64,000 bases of DNA from Brevibacillus brevis (GCF_022026395.1 NZ_CP041767.1:3194501-3258500); one strand, 5' to 3'. Shown: positions 50,047 through 59,635, numbered from the stretch's first letter. The notes: generated by a model from the sequence alone, not told the origin. Numbers and translations: made by a program.

Positions 50047-51330
50047 CTATGCACGCTTGCGGACGCGAAAGTTCTCCTCGATCAACAGCCAATTTTGCGG
50101 AAATGGCAAACCGAGTTTCCAGTAGCTGACGCCTCGCAAACCAAGCTGTTTAACCAGATTGAACTTGGCTTGGATCGACCGTGCATCCTCAAACCACACC
50201 TGATGTTGCTTGCCTTGATTATCGGTGTACGTAAAAAACGGAGCCTGCGCCCGATAGTCATACCGGATGACGGCATTATGCTGGGAAGCCAGTGCAATCG
50301 CTGCCTGTGGACTCAATGCTCGCGCTGTCGTCCCTCGCTCGTACGGTAAGGTCCAGTCGTATCCGTACAGATTTTGGCCCATCAAAATTTTCTCGGCTGG
50401 TATTTCGGTAATGGCGTACTGTAAGACACGCCGCACCGGTCCGATCGGAGAAACCGCCATGGGAGGACCACCACTATAGCCCCATTCATACGTCATGATC
50501 ACGACAAAATCGGCAAGCGCTCCTATCGCCTTGTAATCATGGGCGGAATACCATTTGCCTGCTTGCACAGCACTCGTCTTCGGCGCGAGCGCAACAGACA
50601 TCATCAACCCCGCTGCATGTATACGATCCCTTGCTTTTCGCAAGAAGCTCGCGTACGCTTCTGCACCTGTTGTAGGCAAAGCCTCCAAATCAAAATGGAT
50701 ATCCCCCATTCCAAGCTCACGGGCGGTCGCGAGAATATTATCCAACAATTTGTTCTGGAACTCTTGATCGTTCAGGATGAGTGCGCCCAATTCCGTGCTG
50801 AACTGACCTTTTTCCAAATTCGTCACGACCATCATCAGTAGGGCCTGGTTTTCTTTTGCGATCGCCGGAAAATTGTTCAGATTTGGTCGTTGGAGAGTTC
50901 CATCCCGTTTGATACGAAAGCTGAACGGTGCCAAATACGTAAGATGAGGGGCAGCCGTCCGAACATCCGCTTCCATCGCGGGTGGGACTGTACGGCGCGG
51001 TTCCACATACGCATTGAAATCAGCCGCTCGTCTAGGGCGAGGCGGGATATATAGCTTTTGCCCGACTTGTAGCGGTTTATAGGGAGAAATCCCATTGACG
51101 CGAGCAAGCTCTGCTGCGCTGATCTGATTTCGCTGACTGATCGTATACAACGTATCTCCTCGTTTGACCCAATAGTAGCTTCCTACAATCGGGATCACCA
51201 TCGCCTGTCCGGTTGCCAGTTTATCGGGGTCTGGCAATTCATTCGCCTTATTGATCGCTTCCGGGGTCGTTCCGTACGTCTCGGCGATGCTCGCTAAGGT
51301 TTGTCCTTCTTCCACCACGTGGATTTGCAT
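50047..51330 (-). CDS. LysM-GH18 spore peptidoglycan hydrolase (SleL/YaaH-like)
   Basis: A 427-residue protein: two LysM peptidoglycan-binding repeats (VVEEGQTLASIAETYGTT and VKRGDTLYTISQRNQI; residues 4-95), then a GH18 domain with the catalytic DIHFDLE motif (about residue 235) and GWNLYG-type PYLRDGY-like LMGQNLYGYDW. SleL and YaaH are N-acetylglucosaminidases that act on spore cortex fragments in germination. No signal peptide, as in SleL. AAGGAGGGG precedes the ATG at 51330. Confidence 0.88.
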   Translation of the reverse strand: MQIHVVEEGQTLASIAETYGTTPEAINKANELPDPDKLATGQAMVIPIVGSYYWVKRGDTLYTISQRNQISAAELARVNGISPYKPLQVGQKLYIPPRPRRAADFNAYVEPRRTVPPAMEADVRTAAPHLTYLAPFSFRIKRDGTLQRPNLNNFPAIAKENQALLMMVVTNLEKGQFSTELGALILNDQEFQNKLLDNILATARELGMGDIHFDLEALPTTGAEAYASFLRKARDRIHAAGLMMSVALAPKTSAVQAGKWYSAHDYKAIGALADFVVIMTYEWGYSGGPPMAVSPIGPVRRVLQYAITEIPAEKILMGQNLYGYDWTLPYERGTTARALSPQAAIALASQHNAVIRYDYRAQAPFFTYTDNQGKQHQVWFEDARSIQAKFNLVKQLGLRGVSYWKLGLPFPQNWLLIEENFRVRKRA

Positions 51331-51394
51331 ACGCCCCCTCCTTCGCATTTCTTCTCTCTTTGTCATATTCATGGCGAAGGAAATAGGTGTATGT

Positions 51395-51703
51395 CTAGGC
51401 AAGAGGTTTCAATACATCGTATAAAAATCCAACGGACTGGATGGCATAATGGCGGTCTAACAATTGATTTTTATAAAAGATCAGCAAGGCGGGTACGCTG
51501 GTTACTTGCCATTGTTCTGCCAATATTGGTGCCGTATTAATGTTGATCTGATACAGAGGGACGGTAGGCAATGTTTCTTGCATGATGCTGAGCATACGTG
51601 CTGCAAGCTTGCAGGTCCCACACATCGGTGTATAGACAAAAAGAGCGACCGACTCCTTTTCTTGCAGGTATTGGTTCAGTTCTATGGAGGATAGTTCTTG
51701 CAA
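51395..51703 (-). CDS. ytpP: thioredoxin-like protein (YtpP family)
   Basis: A 102-residue thioredoxin fold with active site CGTC in VYTPMCGTCKLA and cis-Pro in VTSVPALLIF. It resembles Bacillus YtpP, a small redox protein of unknown partner. The frame opens with GTG at 51712, but AAAGGAG overlaps it, while TTG at 51703 lies eight bases after, so TTG is chosen. The two stop codons of neighbouring genes are separate, and it is probably transcribed alone. Confidence 0.85.
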   Translation of the reverse strand: MQELSSIELNQYLQEKESVALFVYTPMCGTCKLAARMLSIMQETLPTVPLYQININTAPILAEQWQVTSVPALLIFYKNQLLDRHYAIQSVGFLYDVLKPLA

Positions 51704-51712
51704 GTCGTTCAC

Positions 51713-51898
51713 TCCTTTCTATCTCATCGGACATGATCATTCATGCTAGACCCACTGTTTGTGGATGTCAACAGCGTGATGCACAGGCTTCGTAAAAATT
51801 GATAGCCAATTGAATGTTTTCAGCTATTTGTTTCATGATCGAAAAGATAATGTCAGAGCGGTTCTTCTGTTTGCCTGTTTTTCTTGTTTTATTTATCG
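51713..51898. other. intergenic stretch, nothing recognised
   Basis: Between the start region of the thioredoxin gene and the lysE-type gene. No promoter was identified with confidence; the only ORF of note is the doubtful one at 51899-52126. Confidence 0.4.
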
Positions 51899-52126
51899 AT
51901 GAATCCGCCTTTTCTCACTTATATGAATCAAAACATCCCCGTTCTTGCCCCAATCAGTCCTTTTTACGGCGTTCCGTTTACACTTAATCTGTTTAATTTC
52001 GACCCGACGATGTACTATAGCTATAGCAACCCGACAGTGATCCATCCGTTCGAAGCATTGTATGTGATTGAGCACTCTTGTGCAAAAATGAACAAAACCA
52101 CGGAGAGGAGTTATGTAAATTGGTGA
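51899..52126 (+). CDS. doubtful 75-residue ORF upstream of the LysE-type gene
   Basis: Frame starting MNPPFLTYMNQNIPVL, rich in Asn, Pro, Phe and Tyr, a composition seen in coat proteins. It has no visible Shine-Dalgarno. Its stop overlaps the start of the LysE-type gene, so it could be coupled. A perfect palindrome CTATAGCTATAG lies inside. May be spurious. Confidence 0.25.
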   Translation: MNPPFLTYMNQNIPVLAPISPFYGVPFTLNLFNFDPTMYYSYSNPTVIHPFEALYVIEHSCAKMNKTTERSYVNW

Positions 52127-52749
52127 GCTTTGGTACTCTTATTGCCTTTCTATTTGTTTCGCTCGGCATGGTTTGTTCTCCGGGCCCTAACATGATTTAC
52201 CTCATTTCTCGTACCATTTCTCAAGGTCGCAAAGCTGGAGTCATCTCACTTCTTGGTGTCATACTTGGATTCGTGATTTACATGATTGCAACCATGCTCG
52301 GCCTCTCTGCTCTTTTCATAACGGTTCCGTTTATTTACGAATCAGTCAAATGGGTCGGAGCTGTATACCTGCTTTGGCTCGCTTGGAATGCGGTCAAACC
52401 GGGTGCAGCTTCCATTCTCAAGCCTGATACTCTTTCGATTGAACCACCGAAAAAGTTATTTTTGATGGGATTCATGACAAATCTACTGAACCCCAAAATT
52501 GCTATTTTGTATGTTTCACTCTTGCCTCAGTTTGTAGATCCTGCGCGGGGATCGGTGCTCCTGCAAAGTGCTATTTTAGGCCTCACACAAATAGCCGTCA
52601 GCTTTACCGTTAACCTGCTTATTGTTCTGGTAGCAAGCAGAGTTGCTATGTGGTTTGGCACACGCCCAACATGGCTGCGCGTGCAGCGTTGGCTCATGGC
52701 AAGTGTCTTGACAGGTCTTGCTGCGAGTCTTGCTTTTGATCGTAGATAG
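52120..52749 (+). CDS. LysE/RhtB family amino-acid exporter
   Basis: A 209-residue membrane protein with six helices that exports amino acids or homoserine-like compounds. MVCSPGPNMIYLISRTISQG near residue 18 is the family signature (PGPxxxxv), and LLNPKIAILYVSLLPQFVDP is the second conserved segment. GAGGAG is nine bases before a TTG at 52120, preferred over the GTG one codon later and the out-of-context ATG upstream. Confidence 0.88.
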   Translation: MVSFGTLIAFLFVSLGMVCSPGPNMIYLISRTISQGRKAGVISLLGVILGFVIYMIATMLGLSALFITVPFIYESVKWVGAVYLLWLAWNAVKPGAASILKPDTLSIEPPKKLFLMGFMTNLLNPKIAILYVSLLPQFVDPARGSVLLQSAILGLTQIAVSFTVNLLIVLVASRVAMWFGTRPTWLRVQRWLMASVLTGLAASLAFDRR

Positions 52750-52787
52750 TGCTCCATACTTTCATTCAATAAGAGCCTGCATAAAAA

Positions 52788-52820
52788 AGTAGACTACAGC
52801 AATAGTTGCCGTAGTCTACT
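52788..52820. terminator. bidirectional terminator
   Basis: AGTAGACTAC (52788-52797) / GTAGTCTACT (52811-52820); T-rich tail on the plus strand and TTTTTT on the minus strand. It separates two converging genes. Confidence 0.8.
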
Positions 52821-52843
52821 TTCTCTTTCGTCGAACTTAACAC

Positions 52844-53734
52844 TTAACGCGCAATCGTTGTATGAGCCAGCTCCTCGGTCACGGTACAAACCGCACTGGA
52901 ATCCCAGCTCCCTTTGCCTTGTGCTTTGGCTGCCGCATACATTTGCGCAACCGTGCCTCCAACGAGAACAGGCACTTGATGTTCACGTGCGGTTTGTGCA
53001 TATAGCTGTAAATCCTTGTGCATATGATCCAAGGAAAAGACGGTATTTTCATACGTACCGTACAAGATGTTCGGCCCAAAAACGGAGAGCACACGATTGT
53101 GGGCAGAGCCTTTGTCCATAACAGCTGCCAGCTTGTGTGGATCAACGCCAGCTTTTGCCCCGACACTGAACGCCTCGCCCAACGCTGCTGTAATGACTGC
53201 AACGACAGAGTTGTGACAAAGCTTCGCCACCTGTGCGGAGCCGGATTCCCCCAGATAAAAAATTTCCTTCCCAATCGCCCTGAGATAGTCCATGATTTCC
53301 GGAAGCTTTGCCTCATCACCGCCAACCATAATGGTCAACGTTCCGGCAGCAGAACCCGCGGGTCCTCCACTCACCGGACAATCATAGTAGTAGATCCCTT
53401 TACCTACGCCATGCTGATTCAGACGTTTTGCCGTGGCAGGATCGATCGTACTTGTATCAAATACGAAACTACCAGCCCCTAATGATAAGAAAAGTCCGTC
53501 CTCACCCAGCATGACTTCCTCAACAATCGCAGGACCTGGAAGCGAAGTGAAAACGACACGTGCTACGCTACCCACTGCCAGTGGAGACTCTACGACCGTC
53601 GCTCCTTTTTCCTTCGCCCAGGCTTTTGCTGCCGGACTTGGATCATAGGCATACACGTGGTAGCCTTTTTGCAGCAGATTGCAGACCATCCCTTTGCCCA
53701 TTGCACCAATGCCGATAACGCCAATCGCTTCCAT
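52844..53734 (-). CDS. 3-hydroxyisobutyrate-dehydrogenase-family reductase
   Basis: A 296-residue NAD(P)-dependent beta-hydroxyacid dehydrogenase. IGVIGIGAMGKGMVCNLLQKG is the N-terminal Rossmann motif, CPVSGGPAGSAAGTLTIMVGG is the substrate-binding block and GESGSAQVAKLCHN contains the catalytic lysine. Relatives act on 3-hydroxyisobutyrate, tartronate semialdehyde or succinic/glyoxylic semialdehyde. GGAGG precedes the ATG. It follows the aldehyde dehydrogenase gene by 26 bp in one operon. Confidence 0.88.
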   Translation of the reverse strand: MEAIGVIGIGAMGKGMVCNLLQKGYHVYAYDPSPAAKAWAKEKGATVVESPLAVGSVARVVFTSLPGPAIVEEVMLGEDGLFLSLGAGSFVFDTSTIDPATAKRLNQHGVGKGIYYYDCPVSGGPAGSAAGTLTIMVGGDEAKLPEIMDYLRAIGKEIFYLGESGSAQVAKLCHNSVVAVITAALGEAFSVGAKAGVDPHKLAAVMDKGSAHNRVLSVFGPNILYGTYENTVFSLDHMHKDLQLYAQTAREHQVPVLVGGTVAQMYAAAKAQGKGSWDSSAVCTVTEELAHTTIAR

Positions 53735-53760
53735 CTTCGCTCCTCCTGCTTTCCCTATAC

Positions 53761-55224
53761 TTATGGCCGAATATAAACCGTTTTTGTCTCGACGTAAAAA
53801 TCGAGCGCTGACTCCCCTTGCTCTCTCGGACCCAACCCAGATATTTTTTTGCCGCCAAACGGAAACTGTGATTCAAAATGAGTCGACGGCATATTGACAT
53901 GCGTGACACCTGACTGAATGCCTTTGACAAATTGGAACGCTTTTTGCAAATCGTTCGTAAAAATCGTGGAGGACAAGCCGAATTCCACCTGGTTAGCCAC
54001 TTGCATAGCATGTTCGAAAGAATCCACATCGATCACGGCGATCACAGGGCCAAAAATTTCTTCGTTGGCAATCGTCATCTCCTGCGTGATGCCGGTAAAT
54101 ACCGTCGGAGCAACGAAATAGCCCTGGGCGAGTTCACCTTCTACAAGGCGCTTACCCCCGCATTCCAGTACGCCGCCTTCTTCGATGCCCTTCTGTACAT
54201 AATGAAGATACAAATTGAGCTGATGCTCGTCCACTACTGGACCGTTATGATTGTCTGGATCGAAACCATTCCCGATTTTCAAGCCCTTCGCCCGCTCGAT
54301 CAGTTTTGCTTTTACTTGTTCGGCTACTTCGGGAACAACCAATACACGACTTGTCCCCGTACAGCGTTGGCCATTATCGAAGAATCCACTCAATACGATG
54401 GAATCGATAGCGAGGTCAATATCGGCGTCCGCGAGTATGATCGCCGGATTTTTCCCGCCCATCTCCGCCTGAATCTTGCCTCCTCTGGCTCCAACTGCCC
54501 TCCCCAAGGCAAGTCCCACTTCAGAAGAACCCGTAAATGAGATCCCTTTGACCAGTGGATGATTCGCTAATTCATCCCCGATTACCGCACCTGGTCCTGT
54601 TACCAAATTCACAACGCCACTGGGAACGCCGCTTTCAATCAGGAGCTGTACCAGCTTTACGCTAATCAAGGAGGTGTTGCTCGCTGGTTTGAATACAACC
54701 GTATTGCCCGCGAGGATGGCTGGGACGATCTTCCACAAGCCAATCCCCAGCGGAAAATTCCATGGGGCAATGATCGCGAAAACCCCGATTGGCTCTCGCA
54801 CCGTGTAACCAATTACCCGTTCATCAAAGGAAGGCACCGTTTGACCCGTCAAGCGTGTGGCTTCCCCGGTCAACTGCTTCATGGAAGTGATTGTCTTGGC
54901 AACTTCGCCTCTCGCTTCGCGCAATGTTTTTCCTACTTCACGGGTGATCGTTTCTGCGAGCTCTTCTTTGTGTTTTTCCAATAAGTGAATGAGGGAAAAC
55001 AAGAACTCTCCACGTGTGGGAGCCGATTTTTGCGACCATTCACCAAAAGCATTGGCAGCAGCTTCAATCGCAGAACGTGCATCCAGCCCGTCCGATTTTT
55101 GAAAATAACCGAGAATCTCATTCGTATTGGCAGGGTTCGTGCTAGGGAAAACCTGTCCAGTATGGCTCGTCACCCAAGCTCCAGCGATGTAGTTATTGTA
55201 GGTTGCTGTCAAATCGTCTCCCAC
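53761..55224 (-). CDS. aldehyde dehydrogenase, semialdehyde type
   Basis: A 487-residue NAD(P)-dependent aldehyde dehydrogenase. The catalytic Cys is in GQRCTGTSRV, the general-base Glu in EMGGKNPAI and the nucleotide loop SFTGSSEVG. It most resembles alpha-ketoglutaric-semialdehyde or similar semialdehyde dehydrogenases (YcbD type), but the substrate is not fixed. The frame starts with GTG at 55224; TTG at 55212 has better spacing to AAGGTGGGAG and may be the true start. It heads an operon with the reductase, divergent from the PucR-type activator. Confidence 0.88.
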   Translation of the reverse strand: MGDDLTATYNNYIAGAWVTSHTGQVFPSTNPANTNEILGYFQKSDGLDARSAIEAAANAFGEWSQKSAPTRGEFLFSLIHLLEKHKEELAETITREVGKTLREARGEVAKTITSMKQLTGEATRLTGQTVPSFDERVIGYTVREPIGVFAIIAPWNFPLGIGLWKIVPAILAGNTVVFKPASNTSLISVKLVQLLIESGVPSGVVNLVTGPGAVIGDELANHPLVKGISFTGSSEVGLALGRAVGARGGKIQAEMGGKNPAIILADADIDLAIDSIVLSGFFDNGQRCTGTSRVLVVPEVAEQVKAKLIERAKGLKIGNGFDPDNHNGPVVDEHQLNLYLHYVQKGIEEGGVLECGGKRLVEGELAQGYFVAPTVFTGITQEMTIANEEIFGPVIAVIDVDSFEHAMQVANQVEFGLSSTIFTNDLQKAFQFVKGIQSGVTHVNMPSTHFESQFPFGGKKISGLGPREQGESALDFYVETKTVYIRP

Positions 55225-55244
55225 CTTCCGCGTCTTATAGAAGT

Positions 55245-55283
55245 ATTGTATATAGCAAAAATTATGAATACAATGTATATACA
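55245..55283. promoter_or_regulatory. operator-like repeats in the divergent promoter region
   Basis: ATTGTAT (55245-55251) and ATACAAT (55268-55274) form an inverted repeat 16 bases apart. A perfect 10-bp palindrome TGTATATACA (55274-55283) adjoins. They lie between the aldehyde dehydrogenase and the PucR-type gene and may bind the latter. Confidence 0.45.
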
Positions 55284-55335
55284 GACACTTATTTCCAACT
55301 ATAAATGTGTATTTCTCTACATGGAGGACACGTGG

Positions 55336-57459
55336 ATGAATTCTTTTTCGCTCCTGCTTAAAAAACTACATGAATGGTTTGGCGATCAGCCCTTTTCGAT
55401 CTGGTTCCAATTTTCGCGTGATCGACATTTTCGGCTTGTTTTCTCCTCTTTTCATGAAAACGCCACCACGAATATTCCCCCTCTGACAGTACCTCCCTGT
55501 GACAACGATGCTGTCCACATGCGTTATACCTATGCCCAACAGAAATACCGTTTTTTCTACGAAAACGAGGGACAAGCCGTCATTTGCCTTGCACATACAA
55601 CAAACGAACCCATCATTCTCACCGCTGACCAATGGGAACTATTGTGGTTCGGCATTCGCCTGTTGATGGCAGAAGAAAAAATGACAGCCAAAGCAAAGGA
55701 AAGCAAGAAGCTTTTTGAAGGAATTCGTTCCATATCTGCTACCCTCGACGTTCACCAAATCATCCGTGGCATCATTGGTAATGCACTGGCTGTTATTCCG
55801 GCTGCAGACGCAGGCCTCCTGCACTTGTACGATCCCACGATCGACCGATTGATTCCGAAAGAGGCCGTCGGTTTTCACGATACGGTGTTCAAGGATCTCA
55901 AAATGCGGGTGGGAGAATCCATCGCGGGCAAAGTGTTCGAAGACGGAATCCCACGCATGTACAGAACCAACCAAGAAACAGCCCATGCGATGAAGGATAT
56001 CTCTGCTGACAACTTTCACTCTCTGAACCACGCCAAAGCATTGCGTGACTTGAATGGGTTGTTATGTGTTCCGATATCACGTGGAGAAAAGCGTATTGGT
56101 GTACTGGTCCTGCATCAGTTTCATCAGGAAAATGTGTTCACCGAGTACGACCTTGACCTCCTCCAAGGCTTCGCAGACCAAACTTCCATCGCCCTGCAAA
56201 ATGCCGAGCTCTATGCTGAAGTCAAACAAGCGTATGACCACATGGCTGCCATGAGAGCTCAACTGCAAGCCAAGCACGATGATTTGATACAACGCAACCA
56301 TATCCATGAATCTATCAAGCAGTTGTCCTTGCAAAATAAAGGGGCCGAAACAATCGTAAAAAACCTCAGCAAAATGACCGGACATTCCATCCATTTTGCC
56401 GACTGGCTTGAGCAAAAAATGTATCCTGAAAAGAGTATGATATTTTTTAGCTGGGATGAACTGTATACGTTGCTGAACAAAAGAAGACAGCCTGTTTCTG
56501 TCACCTTGTTCTCTCCCGCTTCGGGTGACGATCAACTATTTTGTTTGTATCCACTAATCAATGGGAGCATTTTTCTCGGATGTCTCATGATTCCCTTGGA
56601 CGAACGCGGACTATCTGATCTCGCACGTATAACAGTCGAGCAAGGGAGTGCTGTGCTCATACTCGATTTGGTAAAAAAGCAATCGATCAGCTCCGTGCTG
56701 TACAAACGTGCACACGATCTTTTTCAAGAACTGATCGCAAGCAAAGGCAATGAACTGGTTGACCGCGCCCGTTCGATGGGGTTACAGCCGCAAGCAAAAT
56801 ACTACGTAGTTTATGCCCATCTGACGCAGTGCCAAGACCTGGCATTGCTAGAAGCAAACATTCACCGACTCATTACCCGTTGGAAATGGGAGTTTAGTAA
56901 AACACAGATGTTTGTCTATGGATTCCATAACCATGTCACCCTCCTCGTCCGGTCTTTCGGCTCTCGAGATGGAAAGGACATCCGGGAGAGGCTGCAACAA
57001 GCGTCCTATGAATGGGATCTTGGCAAAGAAGCATCGTTATCCATTGGTGTGGGAAGTTTGGCAAGCGGGATTGAGCAAATCAGCAAAAGCTACGAGGAAG
57101 CCAAGAAAGCCGCTCACTACCTGACCAACCGCAGCCGTTCTGGTGTGGTGCACTACAAAGACCTTGGTGTCAATCGCCTCATGCTGAACCAGAGTCAGGC
57201 CGATATTGATGCATTCATTCAAGATGTCTTTGCCCCTTTCTGGGAAGACCCGGAAAAATATGAGGAATGGGAACAGACAATCATAACGTATATGAAATGC
57301 AGTCAATCCCCTCAACTGACCGCCAAAGAGCTGCACATTCACGTCAATACGCTGTATCAGCGATTGCGCAAAGTTGAGGAGCTTCTTCATATTGATTTGC
57401 GAAATCCCGAAGACTTGCTGAAATTACAGCTCGCTTGTCATTTGCGACAGGAAGGATAA
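55336..57459 (+). CDS. GAF-domain PucR/CdaR-family transcriptional activator
   Basis: A 707-residue regulator. Residues 1-110 have no clear domain; 135-290 are a GAF domain (MRVGESIAGKVFEDG, GLLCVPI, FADQTSIALQNAELYA) followed by a coiled coil (290-330). The last 65 residues are the PucR/CdaR-type HTH (TAKELHIHVNTLYQRLRKVEELL), preceded by the GGDEF-like CdaR domain (SIGVGSLASGIEQISKSYEEA). The upstream frame is much longer, but GGAGG lies eight bases before the ATG at 55336. It probably activates the divergent dehydrogenase operon on binding a metabolite. Confidence 0.85.
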   Translation: MNSFSLLLKKLHEWFGDQPFSIWFQFSRDRHFRLVFSSFHENATTNIPPLTVPPCDNDAVHMRYTYAQQKYRFFYENEGQAVICLAHTTNEPIILTADQWELLWFGIRLLMAEEKMTAKAKESKKLFEGIRSISATLDVHQIIRGIIGNALAVIPAADAGLLHLYDPTIDRLIPKEAVGFHDTVFKDLKMRVGESIAGKVFEDGIPRMYRTNQETAHAMKDISADNFHSLNHAKALRDLNGLLCVPISRGEKRIGVLVLHQFHQENVFTEYDLDLLQGFADQTSIALQNAELYAEVKQAYDHMAAMRAQLQAKHDDLIQRNHIHESIKQLSLQNKGAETIVKNLSKMTGHSIHFADWLEQKMYPEKSMIFFSWDELYTLLNKRRQPVSVTLFSPASGDDQLFCLYPLINGSIFLGCLMIPLDERGLSDLARITVEQGSAVLILDLVKKQSISSVLYKRAHDLFQELIASKGNELVDRARSMGLQPQAKYYVVYAHLTQCQDLALLEANIHRLITRWKWEFSKTQMFVYGFHNHVTLLVRSFGSRDGKDIRERLQQASYEWDLGKEASLSIGVGSLASGIEQISKSYEEAKKAAHYLTNRSRSGVVHYKDLGVNRLMLNQSQADIDAFIQDVFAPFWEDPEKYEEWEQTIITYMKCSQSPQLTAKELHIHVNTLYQRLRKVEELLHIDLRNPEDLLKLQLACHLRQEG

Positions 57460-57468
57460 ACTCAAATA

Positions 57469-57520
57469 GGCAGGAGTAGCTTCGGACGAGAAAAAGTCCT
57501 AGACTACCGCTGCCTTTTTT
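57469..57520 (+). terminator. terminator of the PucR-type gene
   Basis: GGCAG (57469-57473) pairs with CTGCC (57510-57514); inner GGAC/GTCC pairing supports a long hairpin; TTTTTT follows. Confidence 0.7.
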
Positions 57521-57626
57521 GTTAGCAAAGTCTGCTTACGTGTCCTTGAATATTTGTTTACCATAATTATCTTATGTAAATTTCTTTATTAAAGTGCCGA
57601 GGCTTTGATGAGAATAACACTTCAAA

Positions 57627-58400
57627 TTATTTCAAAACTTTCTTTAATGCTTTTTGTAACGCTTCATTGAAAAAATACCAGTCATGATTGCCAGACCATT
57701 CTTCATATTCAATGTCAAAGTTAAGATTCCGCATTTCATTGCTGAATCTTACATTACTATCACGCAAAAAATCTTCAGTTCCACATGCGATATATATTTC
57801 AGGTCTGACTGACTGATCTTTGATCTTGTTAGCTAAGTCCAATATCTCATGCTCTTCACTCCACTCCAAGTCCCCTCCTAAAATCCCTTGAAAATCCTTG
57901 AGCATCTGTTCTCCATAAACCATTCTGAATTTTTCAATCTCTCCATGCTCATCTAAATCCTCCTTTAGAAACAAGCACGGTGATGAAAATGCACAACAAT
58001 AACCATATTGCTCTGGTTTTGACAATGCACATTTCAAAGCTCCATATCCTCCCATTGAATCACCAATAATTATCGTATCCTCTCTTTCTGAAGATATGTT
58101 AAAGACACTTTTGCATATGATTGGCAATTCTTCGGAAATGTAACTAAAATATTTAAATCCAAATTTCATATCCGAACAAAAACTTCTGGAAATTTCCGGC
58201 ATTACAAATATTGCATTATAGTCATTTGCGTAAACAGGCAACATCGTATAATTTGCCCAATCACCATTACTTCCGCAAAGACCGTGAAGCAGATATACCA
58301 CTTGATAATTTTGCTCCATATTAAATTTGTTTGGAATAATAACCGTTATTCCGGTTTCCATTTCTAGCATACTAGAAAAAACACTACCCCTTACTATCAT
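57627..58400 (-). CDS. alpha/beta-hydrolase esterase (D-type putative esterase)
   Basis: A 257-residue serine hydrolase of the putative esterase (S-formylglutathione hydrolase/tributyrin esterase) type. The nucleophile is in IGDSMGGYG (GxSxG), an oxyanion HG in VVYLLHGLCGSNGDW, a likely acid Asp in CGTEDFLRD and the His in SGNHDWYFF. The gene is clearly richer in A+T than its surroundings, as is the flanking non-coding DNA, suggesting horizontal acquisition. GGAGG precedes the ATG. Confidence 0.85.
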   Translation of the reverse strand: MIVRGSVFSSMLEMETGITVIIPNKFNMEQNYQVVYLLHGLCGSNGDWANYTMLPVYANDYNAIFVMPEISRSFCSDMKFGFKYFSYISEELPIICKSVFNISSEREDTIIIGDSMGGYGALKCALSKPEQYGYCCAFSSPCLFLKEDLDEHGEIEKFRMVYGEQMLKDFQGILGGDLEWSEEHEILDLANKIKDQSVRPEIYIACGTEDFLRDSNVRFSNEMRNLNFDIEYEEWSGNHDWYFFNEALQKALKKVLK

Positions 58401-58636
58401 TTCTTTGCCTCCGTTTATTCTTCTGGATTACGATTTTTTACATTACTTTAAAAAATTCTTTACCAAAATTTATCCCCAAGCATTTTATCTGTCAACGCAT
58501 CATTGTAATTATTTGTTTTTTTTCATAACTTTTAACTGTTTCCTATTAAATTTCTCAATTCCAACACATAAAACCATTTCAAATAGTGGCTTGATATTCG
58601 TGTAGTTATCCCGAATAGCTTCCGTCGCCTTTTTTG
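58401..58636. other. AT-rich non-coding stretch
   Basis: Long T-runs and low G+C; no ORF with a ribosome-binding site. It probably holds the promoter of the esterase gene (minus strand). The base composition matches that gene rather than the neighbouring phosphotransferase gene. Confidence 0.5.
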
Positions 58637-59635
58637 CTAGTGCGATGAAGGAAAAAGAAACGGCTTACCGTTCATATAGTTTTGGATGATCGGTATTGCA
58701 TAGGGCTGTTCCTCTTTTAGCCCCTCGGTTTCCCTGGGGTCAGGAGCATGATGACTATAATTCTCGATCATGACCATCACCGTGAAGCTCTCGAGTGTAG
58801 GGAGCCAGTCGCCTTCTAGCTTCCGCAAACTCTCGTAGCCTTTTACGACTAGCTCTCTTTGGGCAGGATATAGACCCAAAATGGTATGGGCGATATCATA
58901 AAGATAGTATCCAAACCCACATCTTCCAAAATCAATCGGCCGAGGATCTCCGTTGTGAAAAACGATGTTACCTTGGTGCAAATCGCCATGAATCATTCCA
59001 TAGTGGCTGCTATTTTTGTCCAATTTTCCAAGACAAGTGAGTACCTTATCCGCTGCCAATTGATATAGCTCGAATTCTTCATCTGTCAGAAACCGATGGT
59101 AATGCTCTGTCAAACGAGTCATAGCGTGCTTGAAGCTATCCACTCCCCAGATCGGACGAGCAAATTCAGGGGTCAATTGGAAATGCTGAGATACTGTATG
59201 AAGCTTTGCTAATAAGACACCCTCTTTGTAAACTTGTTCTTCGGTCAGTTCTTTATCTGTATGCTCCCCTTTGACCCAACGCATGACGGATACGAAGACA
59301 CATTCACCATTTGCGAGCTTGATGCTCACAGTCTTGGAACCATTGCGGCCATCTATTCCCGTTGGAATCTCGACCTCTATTTTTTCATGCAAATAACTGA
59401 GCCAAGCAAGCTCGGAATCTATTTCCTTTCTGTTCGTGGTCCCGTGAATGCGGAGTAAATAATTCCCATCCTTCTCCGTTTCAATGACAAACGTGCAAGT
59501 GTCGGACAGTTGGTTGAATCGAATGTGTTGCCAATCCAAGTCGTATTCGTGCATCGCTTTTTGTGCGATTTGCTGTGACTGGGCCACTACCTTCTCGATG
59601 TCATTTTCAGAATCCAAGTGAAACAACTTCGTCAT
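58637..59635 (-). CDS. aminoglycoside-phosphotransferase/homoserine-kinase-like kinase
   Basis: A 332-residue eukaryotic-kinase-like phosphotransferase (APH family). The catalytic loop is YGMIHGDLHQGNIVF (HGDxxxxN) and the metal Asp is in PIDFGRCGFG. VFETEKDG...YLLRIHG is the ATP-lysine strand region (Lys replaced by Arg in YLLRIHG form). Members phosphorylate aminoglycosides, homoserine, choline or unknown small molecules. GGAGGG precedes the ATG at 59635; the longer frame reaching into the divergent MerR gene is rejected. Confidence 0.82.
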   Translation of the reverse strand: MTKLFHLDSENDIEKVVAQSQQIAQKAMHEYDLDWQHIRFNQLSDTCTFVIETEKDGNYLLRIHGTTNRKEIDSELAWLSYLHEKIEVEIPTGIDGRNGSKTVSIKLANGECVFVSVMRWVKGEHTDKELTEEQVYKEGVLLAKLHTVSQHFQLTPEFARPIWGVDSFKHAMTRLTEHYHRFLTDEEFELYQLAADKVLTCLGKLDKNSSHYGMIHGDLHQGNIVFHNGDPRPIDFGRCGFGYYLYDIAHTILGLYPAQRELVVKGYESLRKLEGDWLPTLESFTVMVMIENYSHHAPDPRETEGLKEEQPYAIPIIQNYMNGKPFLFPSSH

